Assembly: GCA_910577235.1 (NCBI GenBank)
Contig: CAJTMX010000026.1
Coordinates: 1-64,000, forward strand
Reading direction: 5' to 3'
DNA length: 64,000 nt
Origin: an uncultured Acetatifactor sp.
Lineage (GTDB): Bacteria; Bacillota; Clostridia; Lachnospirales; Lachnospiraceae
Shown here piece after piece: positions 57,015 through 64,000 of the stretch. A model generated the notes under the pieces. The model was not told where the DNA came from and did not search any database. It saw nothing but the letters and a program-made list of their open reading frames with translations. The first letter of the stretch is position 1. Each line of letters starts with the position of its first letter. The position numbers and the translations under genes were made by a program.

Positions 57015-57767
57015 CTAAAAACCGTATTTTTCCCGAATCTCTTCCGTGTACACCCCCTGCTCCCGGAAAATGATCAGAGGACTTTCCACTGTCATGCGGG
57101 GTTTTCCGCCCCTCACGGCCTCGATCAGCACCATGTTCGGCTCTTTGTCCACATAGGGGTATACCAGCCGCATCCTTTTTGGTTCCAGCCTATAGCGCCC
57201 CAGCGTAGTTATGATCTCCGCCAGCCGAAAAGGGCGGTGAACCAGATAAAAGCGCCCTCCCGTTTTAAGCAGCCGGGCAGTCTGACCCACCACGTCTTCC
57301 AGCGTGCATAGGATCTCATGGCGGGCGATAGCTTTTGGAGCCTGAGGGTTGGCCAATCCATGCTGCCCGATCATATAGGGGGGATTGCAGGTAACTACGT
57401 CAAAAAAAGCAGACGAAAAGTAACTGTCTGCTTTTCTGACATCTCCTGTCACAATATGGATCTTCTCTTCCAGTCCGTTTAGCAACACACTGCGCCGGGC
57501 CATATCCGCGCTCTCCTCTTGAATCTCCAGCCCTGTTAAATGCGCCGCCTCTGTCTTAGCCTCCATCAGGATAGGGATGATCCCCGTACCCGTACACAGA
57601 TCCAGTACCTGTTCTCCCCGGCGTGCCATGGCAAAACCGGACAGCAATACCGCGTCCATACCAAAACAGAATTTTTCCGGATGCTGTATGATCCTGTATC
57701 CGTTCCGCTGTAGATCGTCAATACGCTCTTTATCCTTCAAAAAAGACGGCTCTTCAATCCTGTTCAT
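57015..57767 (-). CDS. tRNA1(Val) A37 N6-methyltransferase-like (TrmN6/YabB)
   Basis: The 250-residue protein has the SAM motif VLDLCTGTGIIP and the catalytic NPPY motif in VTCNPPYM, as in YabB/TrmN6-type tRNA adenine-N6 methyltransferases. The ATG at 57767 is inside the end of ricT (14 nt overlap); longer in-frame extension upstream would translate the Arg-rich ricT tail in another frame and is rejected. The position matches yabB in the B. subtilis order. Confidence 0.9.
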   Translation of the reverse strand: MNRIEEPSFLKDKERIDDLQRNGYRIIQHPEKFCFGMDAVLLSGFAMARRGEQVLDLCTGTGIIPILMEAKTEAAHLTGLEIQEESADMARRSVLLNGLEEKIHIVTGDVRKADSYFSSAFFDVVTCNPPYMIGQHGLANPQAPKAIARHEILCTLEDVVGQTARLLKTGGRFYLVHRPFRLAEIITTLGRYRLEPKRMRLVYPYVDKEPNMVLIEAVRGGKPRMTVESPLIIFREQGVYTEEIREKYGF

Positions 57768-59058
57768 TCTGTTCCCAATCCCGGTTTCCGCGCTCTCTGC
57801 GCTGGCGGTTGCCCTGACGCCTGCGATAATCGTTTCTGTGATGGTTTTCTCCCCGCCCGGCTCTCTCTTCATGCTGCTGGGAACTGTATTCGCGCCGGTT
57901 GCCGTCCTCACCATGCTCGCGCCTGCCCCGCTGGTTCTGCTGGCCTCTGTCACGGTCTCCCCGCTCCTGGTGCCCTTCCTGCTGCCGGTCTGTATGTCTG
58001 GGACGTCTGTCACGGCCTGTCCGCTCTCTTCTGTCCGGTCTGTCCGGCCGCTCTTCCGACTCGTTCCGCTCCCGGCGTTCACGCTTTTCCGGAGCCGCTC
58101 CCCTCCCGGGATGCTCCCGGCGTTCCGGCCGGCCTGTGGAAGTCTCTTCCTTTTCCTCCTGGCTCTCAAGCTGATCCTGCTGCTCCATTCTCTCCAGTTC
58201 CCGCAGCTCTTCCTGGGACAACTCCATCTGTTCTTTTTTGCCATGTCTCCGCCTAAAGCGCAGCTCTTCTACGGGATACTCCAAGATCTCCTTCTCGTCA
58301 TCCTTATCCACTACGACTTTCACCAGCTGGCGCAGCACATTCACACTGTGAACCTCGCCCCGCAGGCCGTCCTCGGTGGTCACATAGTCTCCGATACCCG
58401 GAAGTCTGCGATTCAACTCCTCATAGGTATCCTCCTCGTGTTTCAGGCAGCACATCAGTCTGCCGCACACGCCCGAGATCTTCGTGGGATTCAGGGACAG
58501 ATTCTGCTCCTTGGCCATCTTGATGGACACGGGAATGAAGTCCGACAGATGGGTGTGACAGCACAGGGGCCTGCCGCATATACCGATCCCCCCCAGAATC
58601 TTGGTCTCGTCCCGCACACCGATCTGCCGCAGCTCAATGCGGGTCTTAAATACGCTGGCCAGATCCTTTACCAGCTCCCGGAAATCGATACGTCCGTCAG
58701 CAGTAAAGTAAAACAGCACCTTGTTGTTGTCAAAGGTGTATTCCGCATCGATCAGTTTCATCTCCAATTCATGTTTCTGTATCTTTTCCAGACAAATCCT
58801 GTAAGCCTCTTTCTCCTTCAGCTTGTTGGCCGCCTCCTGCTCCCGGTCCCGCTCATTGGCTATCCTGAGTACGGGTTTCAGGGGCTGAACCACCTTGTCA
58901 TCCTCCACTTCTCTCACATCGCTGACCGCCGTGCCAAACTCAATACCCCTGGCAGTCTCCACGATCACATTGTCCCCTCTCTTTATCTCAAACTGCAGCG
59001 GATCAAAAAAATAAATTTTGCCCGCAGTGCGAAATCTTATTCCAACTACTCTTGTCAT
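57754..59058 (-). CDS. ricT: PSP1-domain protein RicT with long charged tail
   Basis: Residues 1-275 form the PSP1/RicT (YaaT) domain, with Cys pairs CGRPLCC and CGRLMCC that ligate an iron-sulfur cluster in the Ric complex, which promotes RNase Y-dependent mRNA maturation and sporulation entry. The last 150 residues are Arg/Glu/Gln/Gly-rich low complexity, not present in B. subtilis RicT (about 275 residues). It stands between holB and trmN6 as expected. Confidence 0.93.
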   Translation of the reverse strand: MTRVVGIRFRTAGKIYFFDPLQFEIKRGDNVIVETARGIEFGTAVSDVREVEDDKVVQPLKPVLRIANERDREQEAANKLKEKEAYRICLEKIQKHELEMKLIDAEYTFDNNKVLFYFTADGRIDFRELVKDLASVFKTRIELRQIGVRDETKILGGIGICGRPLCCHTHLSDFIPVSIKMAKEQNLSLNPTKISGVCGRLMCCLKHEEDTYEELNRRLPGIGDYVTTEDGLRGEVHSVNVLRQLVKVVVDKDDEKEILEYPVEELRFRRRHGKKEQMELSQEELRELERMEQQDQLESQEEKEETSTGRPERREHPGRGAAPEKRERRERNESEERPDRPDRRERTGRDRRPRHTDRQQEGHQERGDRDRGQQNQRGRREHGEDGNRREYSSQQHEERAGRGENHHRNDYRRRQGNRQRRERGNRDWEQNEQD

Positions 59059-59148
59059 CTATATACCTCACCTTTACTAAAATAACGCGTCTGCATTGTA
59101 CTCAATATATCTTATCACAGCTCGCAGTATATGGAAAGAGGAAAATTC

Positions 59149-60141
59149 TTACCCGTTTTCCTTCATTTCCAAGAAGAGAAGTTCCATCGTCAAGTCAAAA
59201 TTGACATTGGCATCCAGGCGTCTCTTGGCCTTGTCCAGAGAATGTATCACATTCTCAATGCCTTCATAACTGCTGCGGCCTGCCACCTTACGGATAGCTT
59301 GGATCTCCTCACGGAATATCAGCTGATTGACATCCGCCGTCGCTTTAAACAGCAGGACATCCCGATACCAGATTGCCAGTATATCCAGATAATCGTTGAC
59401 CTCCAGCTTATATTCCCCCACCTTCTTCACGGCTGTGACAATCTCCGGAATCTCCATATCCTGCAAGTATTTTAACAGTCCCAGCGCCTCATTTTTCACA
59501 TTCTCAAACTCTTCGCTGGAGGCCAGAGCCTTGGCTTTGCCCACATTTCCCCTGGCAAATGCCACACAGACATCCGCCTTGTAATCCGGCACTTGCAGCT
59601 CCTCCATCAAGTAACTCTTTACCAGAGCGTCCCTGACCGGTTTCATATTCAGCAGTACGCAGCGGCTCAGAATCGTGGGCAGCAGCGAATTGACATTGGA
59701 TACCAGCAGCAGGAACACCGCATACTCCGGCGGTTCTTCCAGCGTCTTGAGGATCGCGTTCTGTGCCTGGGGAGTCATCTTCTCCGCCTCATTGATTATA
59801 TACACCTTATAGCGGCTGCTGTAAGGTTTGATCGCCACATCATTGTTTACCTGGACGCGAATATCGTCCACGCTGACGCTATTGGGTTTCTCATGGCTCA
59901 CATAGATGATATCGGGCTGGTTCTTGGACAGCGCCTGTTTGCAGGAACGACATTCGTTGCAGGGCTCCGTGCCTCCCTGTTCGCATTGCAGTGCCATGGC
60001 AAATATTCTGGCAATGAATTCTTTGCCGGAAGATTTTTCCCCACTGATGATATAGGCATGGGATACCTTATGTGTCTCCAGCGCCCCCTTCATATGCGCC
60101 TTGAGCTGTTCCTGCCCCACAATACTCTGAAATCCAACCAT
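59149..60141 (-). CDS. holB: DNA polymerase III delta' subunit
   Basis: The 330-residue AAA+ protein starts MVGFQSIVGQEQ, has a degenerate P-loop (SGEKSSGKEF), a zinc-binding Cys cluster (CEQ..CNECRSC), KTLEEPPEYAVFLL and the SRC sensor region, all typical of clamp-loader delta'. Start at 60141 fits AAGGAGGGG; an upstream in-frame start lies before that site. Order yaaR-holB-ricT agrees with B. subtilis. Confidence 0.95.
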   Translation of the reverse strand: MVGFQSIVGQEQLKAHMKGALETHKVSHAYIISGEKSSGKEFIARIFAMALQCEQGGTEPCNECRSCKQALSKNQPDIIYVSHEKPNSVSVDDIRVQVNNDVAIKPYSSRYKVYIINEAEKMTPQAQNAILKTLEEPPEYAVFLLLVSNVNSLLPTILSRCVLLNMKPVRDALVKSYLMEELQVPDYKADVCVAFARGNVGKAKALASSEEFENVKNEALGLLKYLQDMEIPEIVTAVKKVGEYKLEVNDYLDILAIWYRDVLLFKATADVNQLIFREEIQAIRKVAGRSSYEGIENVIHSLDKAKRRLDANVNFDLTMELLFLEMKENG

Positions 60142-60188
60142 AAGCCCCTCCTTATGTACCTCTGTCGCCTTTAGGCCACCCACTTTAG

Positions 60189-60629
60189 TCACATAAAAAT
60201 ATCCAACAGCAATCCTCTGATCTCGCCGATCTTGGAGAGTATCGCCAGATTGTCCTTCTCATCTTTCATCAGCTCCTGGGCCAGATCGTCCAGAGTCTGA
60301 TCTACCAGCCGCACGATGCCGTAGACACGGTGTCGTCCTTTCCGGTCCAGAAAATTCTCTCTGGAAAAAGAATGGGAACGGCTGATGATCTCATTCATAA
60401 ACGCTTTGACCAGCCCGCGATAGTGTTTCATATCCCGCAGGTCCTTGCGCTTGGACAGTTTTTCACCCTCCATGGTGATCTGCTCCATCAAAGCGCTGAG
60501 CCTTTCCTGCAACTCCGCCTCCTCGATATGGCTGGCAAGAGTAAATTTAAAATTTCCGTCCGACTGCTGCACCGGCGCGGTATTTTCCACAGGCGCGGCG
60601 CTGGCCGTCTGGTTCACTTTGATATCCAT
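60189..60629 (-). CDS. yaaR: YaaR-family (DUF327) protein
   Basis: The 146-residue helical protein contains the DUF327 core (LSKRKDLRDMKHYRGLVKAF, ENFLDRKGRHRVYGIVRLVD) and directly precedes holB, as in B. subtilis. The function is unknown. GGGAGGATGG precedes the ATG; a 23-bp tandem repeat lies upstream between it and the kinase gene. Confidence 0.9.
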   Translation of the reverse strand: MDIKVNQTASAAPVENTAPVQQSDGNFKFTLASHIEEAELQERLSALMEQITMEGEKLSKRKDLRDMKHYRGLVKAFMNEIISRSHSFSRENFLDRKGRHRVYGIVRLVDQTLDDLAQELMKDEKDNLAILSKIGEIRGLLLDIFM

Positions 60630-60719
60630 TATCCATCCTCCCTGCCCATATCTACAGTCATATTACCGTAACCATTCCACTGTAGTAACCACAGTACATG
60701 TTGTGTGTGCTCTAAAGTA

Positions 60720-60937
60720 GCTGTTTATGTACTCCAAAATTTCTGTTTTGTGCACTTCAAAATTACTGTTATATGTACTTCAGAATTTCTGTTTTGTATA
60801 CTTCAAAGTTTCTGTTTTGTATACTTCAGAGTTTCCGTTTTGTATACTTCAGAGTTTCTGTTTTGTATACTTCAGAGTTTCTGTTTTGCATACTTCAGAG
60901 TTTCTGTTTTGTATACCTCAGAGTTCCTTCTTTAAAT
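60720..60937. repeat. 23-bp tandem repeat array (about nine units)
   Basis: Units start at 60731, 60754, 60777, 60800, 60823, 60846, 60869, 60892 and 60915, all exactly 23 bp apart, with core ACTTCAGAGTTTCTGTTTTG. The last unit overlaps the 3' end of the kinase gene. Because 23 is not a multiple of three, all plus frames read open by chance through the array; none is considered a gene. The rest of the interval 60630-60720 is plain leader. Confidence 0.92.
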
Positions 60938-61505
60938 ACCCCTGAATTTCATTCAAACAGCGCTCCAAATCGTCATTGTTAAATCTTGTGACGATGCCTG
61001 CCTCCCGTATACGCCCCTCGGAAAAATCCTGACTGTCGGCCAGAAAACGGCGGCACATTTCGTCATATCTGGGGTGTTTCTGCGCCTTTTCCCGAGCCAA
61101 TGCCCTGCCCAGGCGCTCCCCGTCGTCCAGTTCCAGCAACACGGGCAGTACCTGCCCTGGGCCAAAAAATTCCCGGATACTCACATAGGCTTCCAATGTA
61201 CCGATCATGCAATAATCCGCTGCCTTAAGATCGATCTGCCCGTCTGCCACGGTGAAATACCTCCATAGTCCATGACATGTGTCATAGGCCCGTTCTTCAA
61301 TGATACGGCCTGTATCACGAAGTTCCAGATAACCCGTTTCATCGGTAAAAATGTACTCCACCCCGTCCTGTTCACCCGCCCGTATGGGACGGGTGGTATA
61401 GGGAATGATGGGACGTAGCGCCAACCCCTGTTCTGCCATGAGATGCTTGTATATGGTATCTTTCCCGGTGGAGCTTTTTCCCATCAGACATATTATTTTT
61501 CCCAT
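60918..61505 (-). CDS. Guanylate-kinase-like nucleotide kinase
   Basis: The 195-residue protein has the P-loop GKSSTGKDT (residues 8-16), the YTTRPIRAGEQDGVEY GMP-binding region and the later R-x-L-x-R lid (RLGRALAREKAQ), as in guanylate kinases, although the sequence is divergent. In B. subtilis the place between the decarboxylase and yaaR is held by thymidylate kinase, so a changed nucleotide kinase occupies this slot. Its stop codon lies within the last unit of the 23-bp repeat. Confidence 0.8.
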   Translation of the reverse strand: MGKIICLMGKSSTGKDTIYKHLMAEQGLALRPIIPYTTRPIRAGEQDGVEYIFTDETGYLELRDTGRIIEERAYDTCHGLWRYFTVADGQIDLKAADYCMIGTLEAYVSIREFFGPGQVLPVLLELDDGERLGRALAREKAQKHPRYDEMCRRFLADSQDFSEGRIREAGIVTRFNNDDLERCLNEIQGYLKKEL

Positions 61506-61510
61506 ATTGT

Positions 61511-62926
61511 CTACTTAACCTCGACTACTCTGATCATATTGGTGGTTCCGGATTTGCCCAGCGGAACCCCTGCCGTGATGACCACCAGCTCGCCGGTCTT
61601 GATATATCCCGCCTTTTTCGCCTCCTCCACCGCGGCTTCAAACAGCTCTTCCGTGTCGTCCTTTTCCGGCAAAAGCAGCGGCTGGCAGCCCCAGAGAAGA
61701 TTCAACTGCTTACACACTCTGGAATTCACACTGCAACTGATGATGGGACAGGAGGGCTTGTATTTTGCAACTTTGGTAGCGGTAAAACCGGACATGGTCA
61801 CGGTGATGATGGCGCTGGCATGCAGGTCCATAGCTGTGGTACAGGTGGCGTAGGAGATAGCCGTAGTGGTGTCCGGGTTGCCCTCAGAGGCCAGTTCGTC
61901 CATCTTGCCCCTGTAGTCCAGATCTTTCTCGGCGCACACCGCAATACGTGCCATGGTCTCCACTGCCTCCACAGGGTACTTTCCCGCTGCACTCTCGCCG
62001 GAAAGCATGATGGCTGTTGTGCCGTCATAGATCGCATTGGCTATATCCGTCACCTCCGCTCTGGTGGGACGGGGATGCTTAATCATGGACTCCAGCATCT
62101 GCGTGGCGGTGATCACATGCTTGCCCTGGGATACCGCCATACGGATCATCCGCTTTTGCAGAGCGGGAATCTCCTCAATGGGAATCTCCACGCCCATGTC
62201 TCCTCTGGCTACCATTACGCCGTCGGACACTTCCAAAATCTCCTCCAGATTCTCGATTCCCTGCATATTTTCAATCTTGGCGATGATCTTCATATCGTTA
62301 TGGTGTTCGTCCAGTATCTTACGCACCTCCAGAATGTCTTCCTTGGTTCTGGCAAAGGACGCCGCCAGAAATTCATAACCCATCTCGATGCCAAAGAGGA
62401 TATCCTGTCTGTCAACCTCGCTGATATAGGGCATGGACAGCACCACTCCCGGCACGTTGACGCCTTTGTGATTGGATACCGGACCGCCGCTTAATACTGT
62501 ACACACAATATCGGTGTCGGTAATCTCGTCCACCCGCATCTCGATCAGGCCGTCATCGATCAAAATATGCGTGCCAACGCTGATATCCTGTTTCAGATTT
62601 TTATAAGAGATAGCCGCTCTCTCGCTGTTTCCCAGGATTTCCTCGGTGGTCAGCACAAATTTCTGACCGGCCGTAAGTTCCGCGCGCCCACCTTCAAAGT
62701 CTCTTAACCGGATTTCCGGCCCCTTGGTGTCAAGCAATGTTGCCACCTGGAGTCCCAGCTCCTTTCTGACTTTAAGCACTTTCTCCAGTTTTTCCTTTTG
62801 CTCCTCATGGGTTCCGTGGGAAAAGTTGAATCTGGCCACATCCATACCGGCCAGCATCAGCTCCCTAAGTTTTTCCTCCGTTTCGCAGGCAGGTCCAATC
62901 GTACAAACAATTTTTGTCTTTCTCAT
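61511..62926 (-). CDS. pyk: Pyruvate kinase
   Basis: The 471-residue enzyme shows MRKTKIVCTIGPA at the start, LDTKGPEIR, the active-site stretch IAKIENMQG and GVMVARGDMGVEIP, and the ATQMLESMI signature. It converts phosphoenolpyruvate and ADP to pyruvate and ATP. It lacks the extra C-terminal domain found in some Bacillus enzymes. The ATG at 62926 has AAAGGAAAAT on the minus strand; the frame remains open upstream into the 97-bp repeats, which is not considered coding. It is inserted between the decarboxylase and the kinase of the conserved block. Confidence 0.97.
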   Translation of the reverse strand: MRKTKIVCTIGPACETEEKLRELMLAGMDVARFNFSHGTHEEQKEKLEKVLKVRKELGLQVATLLDTKGPEIRLRDFEGGRAELTAGQKFVLTTEEILGNSERAAISYKNLKQDISVGTHILIDDGLIEMRVDEITDTDIVCTVLSGGPVSNHKGVNVPGVVLSMPYISEVDRQDILFGIEMGYEFLAASFARTKEDILEVRKILDEHHNDMKIIAKIENMQGIENLEEILEVSDGVMVARGDMGVEIPIEEIPALQKRMIRMAVSQGKHVITATQMLESMIKHPRPTRAEVTDIANAIYDGTTAIMLSGESAAGKYPVEAVETMARIAVCAEKDLDYRGKMDELASEGNPDTTTAISYATCTTAMDLHASAIITVTMSGFTATKVAKYKPSCPIISCSVNSRVCKQLNLLWGCQPLLLPEKDDTEELFEAAVEEAKKAGYIKTGELVVITAGVPLGKSGTTNMIRVVEVK

Positions 62927-62996
62927 GATATATTTTCCTTTCCTATTTAGCGTACCGCACTCACCATTCACTACCTCTTCGGCTGAGTAATGTACG

Positions 62997-63340
62997 GTCA
63001 TTCCTTGCATGTAAATCCTCCGGGTGCTTTCTGTTTTAGATTTCCGTGCTCGACCTTCATCACCACTCAGGCCAAACATTTACAGTCATTCCTTGCGCAC
63101 ATATTCTCTGCCGCTTTCGGATGCTTTCTGATCTAGTGTTCCGCGCTCGACCTTCACCACCTCTCTGGCCGAGCATTTACAGTCATTCCTTGCGCACATA
63201 TTCTCTGCCGCTTTCGGATGCTTTCTGATCTAGTGTTCCGTGCTCGACCTTCATCACCTCTCAGGCCAAGCATTTACAGTCATTCCTTGCGCGCATATTC
63301 TCTGCCGTTTCCGAATGCTTTCTATTTTAACGTTCCGTAA
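62997..63340. repeat. About 97-bp tandem repeats between the decarboxylase gene and pyk
   Basis: GTCATTCCTTGC recurs at 62997, 63085, 63182 and 63279 (intervals 88, 97, 97). On the minus strand three copies carry a short frame of 20-23 codons starting MKVE-H/R-G (63183-63254, 63086-63157 with GTG, 62998-63060) and ending in TGA; the fourth end runs into the last codons of the decarboxylase gene, and a diverged copy forms the pyk leader and ribosome binding site. The stretch 62927-63326 contains no other feature that I can support. Confidence 0.85.
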
Positions 63341-64000
63341 TTACCATAACGCCGGAAATACCGTCTTTTACGGAAATGCCCTGAACATTTAGGCCCTCCG
63401 CCAGATATTTCTCCAACAGAACTCTGTCCGCCTCCTCCATGCGCTCGCCCGGCACCAGAATAGGCGTTCCCGGCGGATAGATATTTATATACTCACCCAC
63501 GTATCTACCCACGGCATCCTTGAGGGCGGTCCACCGCACCGGTCTGTCCCAGCTTTCCCATAAGGGAAACCCGTTCCTTTGCTTTGCTGTCTCAGCAGAG
63601 ACTTCCGTTTGTTTAACATAGGGTACTGTTTCTCTTCTGCTTTCCGACTGTTGTAGCCGGCTGTCAATCTCCAGCAGCGCTTTGGTCAGACGCTGATACC
63701 CTTGGGACGTATCTCCAATGGTAAACATGGCAAGCACATAGCTTTCACATGCCATCTCCAGCTGCAATGCATAGCGCTCCAACAACTCCTTATATAATTC
63801 TTGCCCTGTTATCCCGGTATTTTTCACGGAGACAATTAATTTTCCGATATCCTGATGCCTTTGATATTCCTCTTGGGGCAATGCCGTGGAGGGCCATATA
63901 GTCAAAGCCCGGCAGACCGACAATTGCCCTAACATGCCGTTCCAGTTTCGGACCATCTCTCCAAAAAGTTTTTCTCCCTGTTCCCGCGCCAAGTGAATAG
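63327..64000 (-). CDS. Orn/Lys/Arg decarboxylase-type PLP enzyme, C-terminal part (5' partial)
   Basis: The frame is open to the window edge, so only the last 224 or so residues are seen. The segment YINIYPPGTPILVPGERM is the diagnostic C-terminal signature of the Orn/Lys/Arg decarboxylase family (YaaO/SpeA-like). The PLP-binding part is outside the window. It is the first gene of the conserved block leading to holB. Its end overlaps the first 97-bp repeat. Confidence 0.88.
   Translation of the reverse strand, partial: IHLAREQGEKLFGEMVRNWNGMLGQLSVCRALTIWPSTALPQEEYQRHQDIGKLIVSVKNTGITGQELYKELLERYALQLEMACESYVLAMFTIGDTSQGYQRLTKALLEIDSRLQQSESRRETVPYVKQTEVSAETAKQRNGFPLWESWDRPVRWTALKDAVGRYVGEYINIYPPGTPILVPGERMEEADRVLLEKYLAEGLNVQGISVKDGISGVMVITER

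Noticed and set aside
57768..58244. N-terminal extension of the TrmN6-like protein
   Set aside because: It lies antiparallel in frame to the low-complexity ricT tail and has no family similarity; the NPPY protein is complete from 57767.
60720..60937. Possible CRISPR array
   Set aside because: Units are contiguous with an exact 23-bp period and no unique spacers; no cas genes are near.
62927..63079. N-terminal extension of pyruvate kinase through the repeat
   Set aside because: Open frame only by chance; family members start at MRKTKIVCTIGPA and the ribosome binding site fits 62926.
62997..63340. Possible CRISPR or IS ends
   Set aside because: The 97-bp units are directly tandem, without spacers, terminal inverted repeats or a transposase.

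Overview
The window reads as a genome segment of a low-GC-phylum, spore-forming anaerobe of the Lachnospiraceae type (Clostridia). About 52.5 kb of an integrative and conjugative element (ICE) is followed by roughly 11.4 kb of chromosome. The chromosomal part carries the lysine decarboxylase - kinase - yaaR - holB - ricT - trmN6 - rsmI block known from Bacillus subtilis, plus CotF-like spore coat genes and a DUF6472 gene, all on the minus strand. The element is of the Tn1549/CTn type with a Tn4451-like large serine recombinase. Its left end lies outside the window and its right end lies just after the recombinase (about 52534-52600).

Layout: 1-17677 holds the conjugation genes: the end of the VirD4 coupling protein, Maff2, VirB6, an MT-A70 methylase, PrgI, VirB4, DUF6674, an M23+NlpC/P60 wall hydrolase, a radical SAM protein, DUF4315, a Cys-repeat DUF4366 surface protein, topoisomerase III and small proteins. 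17747-27175 is one 3142-residue ArdC-like/N6-methylase/SNF2-helicase gene with tnpV nested in another frame. 27172-30299 holds MobC, a toprim primase-like gene and the relaxase. 30335-31981 holds small regulators, a SymE-like toxin pair and a hairpin-rich non-coding stretch. 31982-46462 is cargo. 46797-52533 is the maintenance end: a XRE regulator, a DeoR-like regulator, two ParB-like proteins, TnpW and the recombinase.

The cargo looks like envelope defence. It has two complete two-component-system plus ABC-transporter modules. One pairs an intramembrane-sensing kinase with an FtsX-type transporter. The other is a Cpr/lantibiotic-immunity type with a YxeA protein and a lipoprotein. Between them sit immunity-like genes (a SUKH/SMI1-KNR4 protein and an Imm49-like protein). 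A near-identical promoter cassette (two TGTGA boxes 11 bp apart, then a -10 at a fixed 16-nt offset) precedes the first two-component operon, the SUKH gene, the Imm49-like gene and the transporter, and occurs a fifth time with no gene behind it. The strongest candidate for an undescribed system is therefore a stress-inducible regulon of swappable immunity cassettes carried by an ICE.

Other notable signals are intrinsic terminators placed directly in front of ICE ribosome binding sites (suggesting processive antitermination), a short K-P-S-I/V-x-x-x-L tail motif shared by four ICE proteins, an operator-like palindrome inside the recombinase promoter, and two tandem-repeat arrays in the chromosomal part (23 bp between the kinase gene and yaaR, about 97 bp with a repeated micro-ORF in front of pyk). 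All functional names come from motif recognition by eye. No database search was run.
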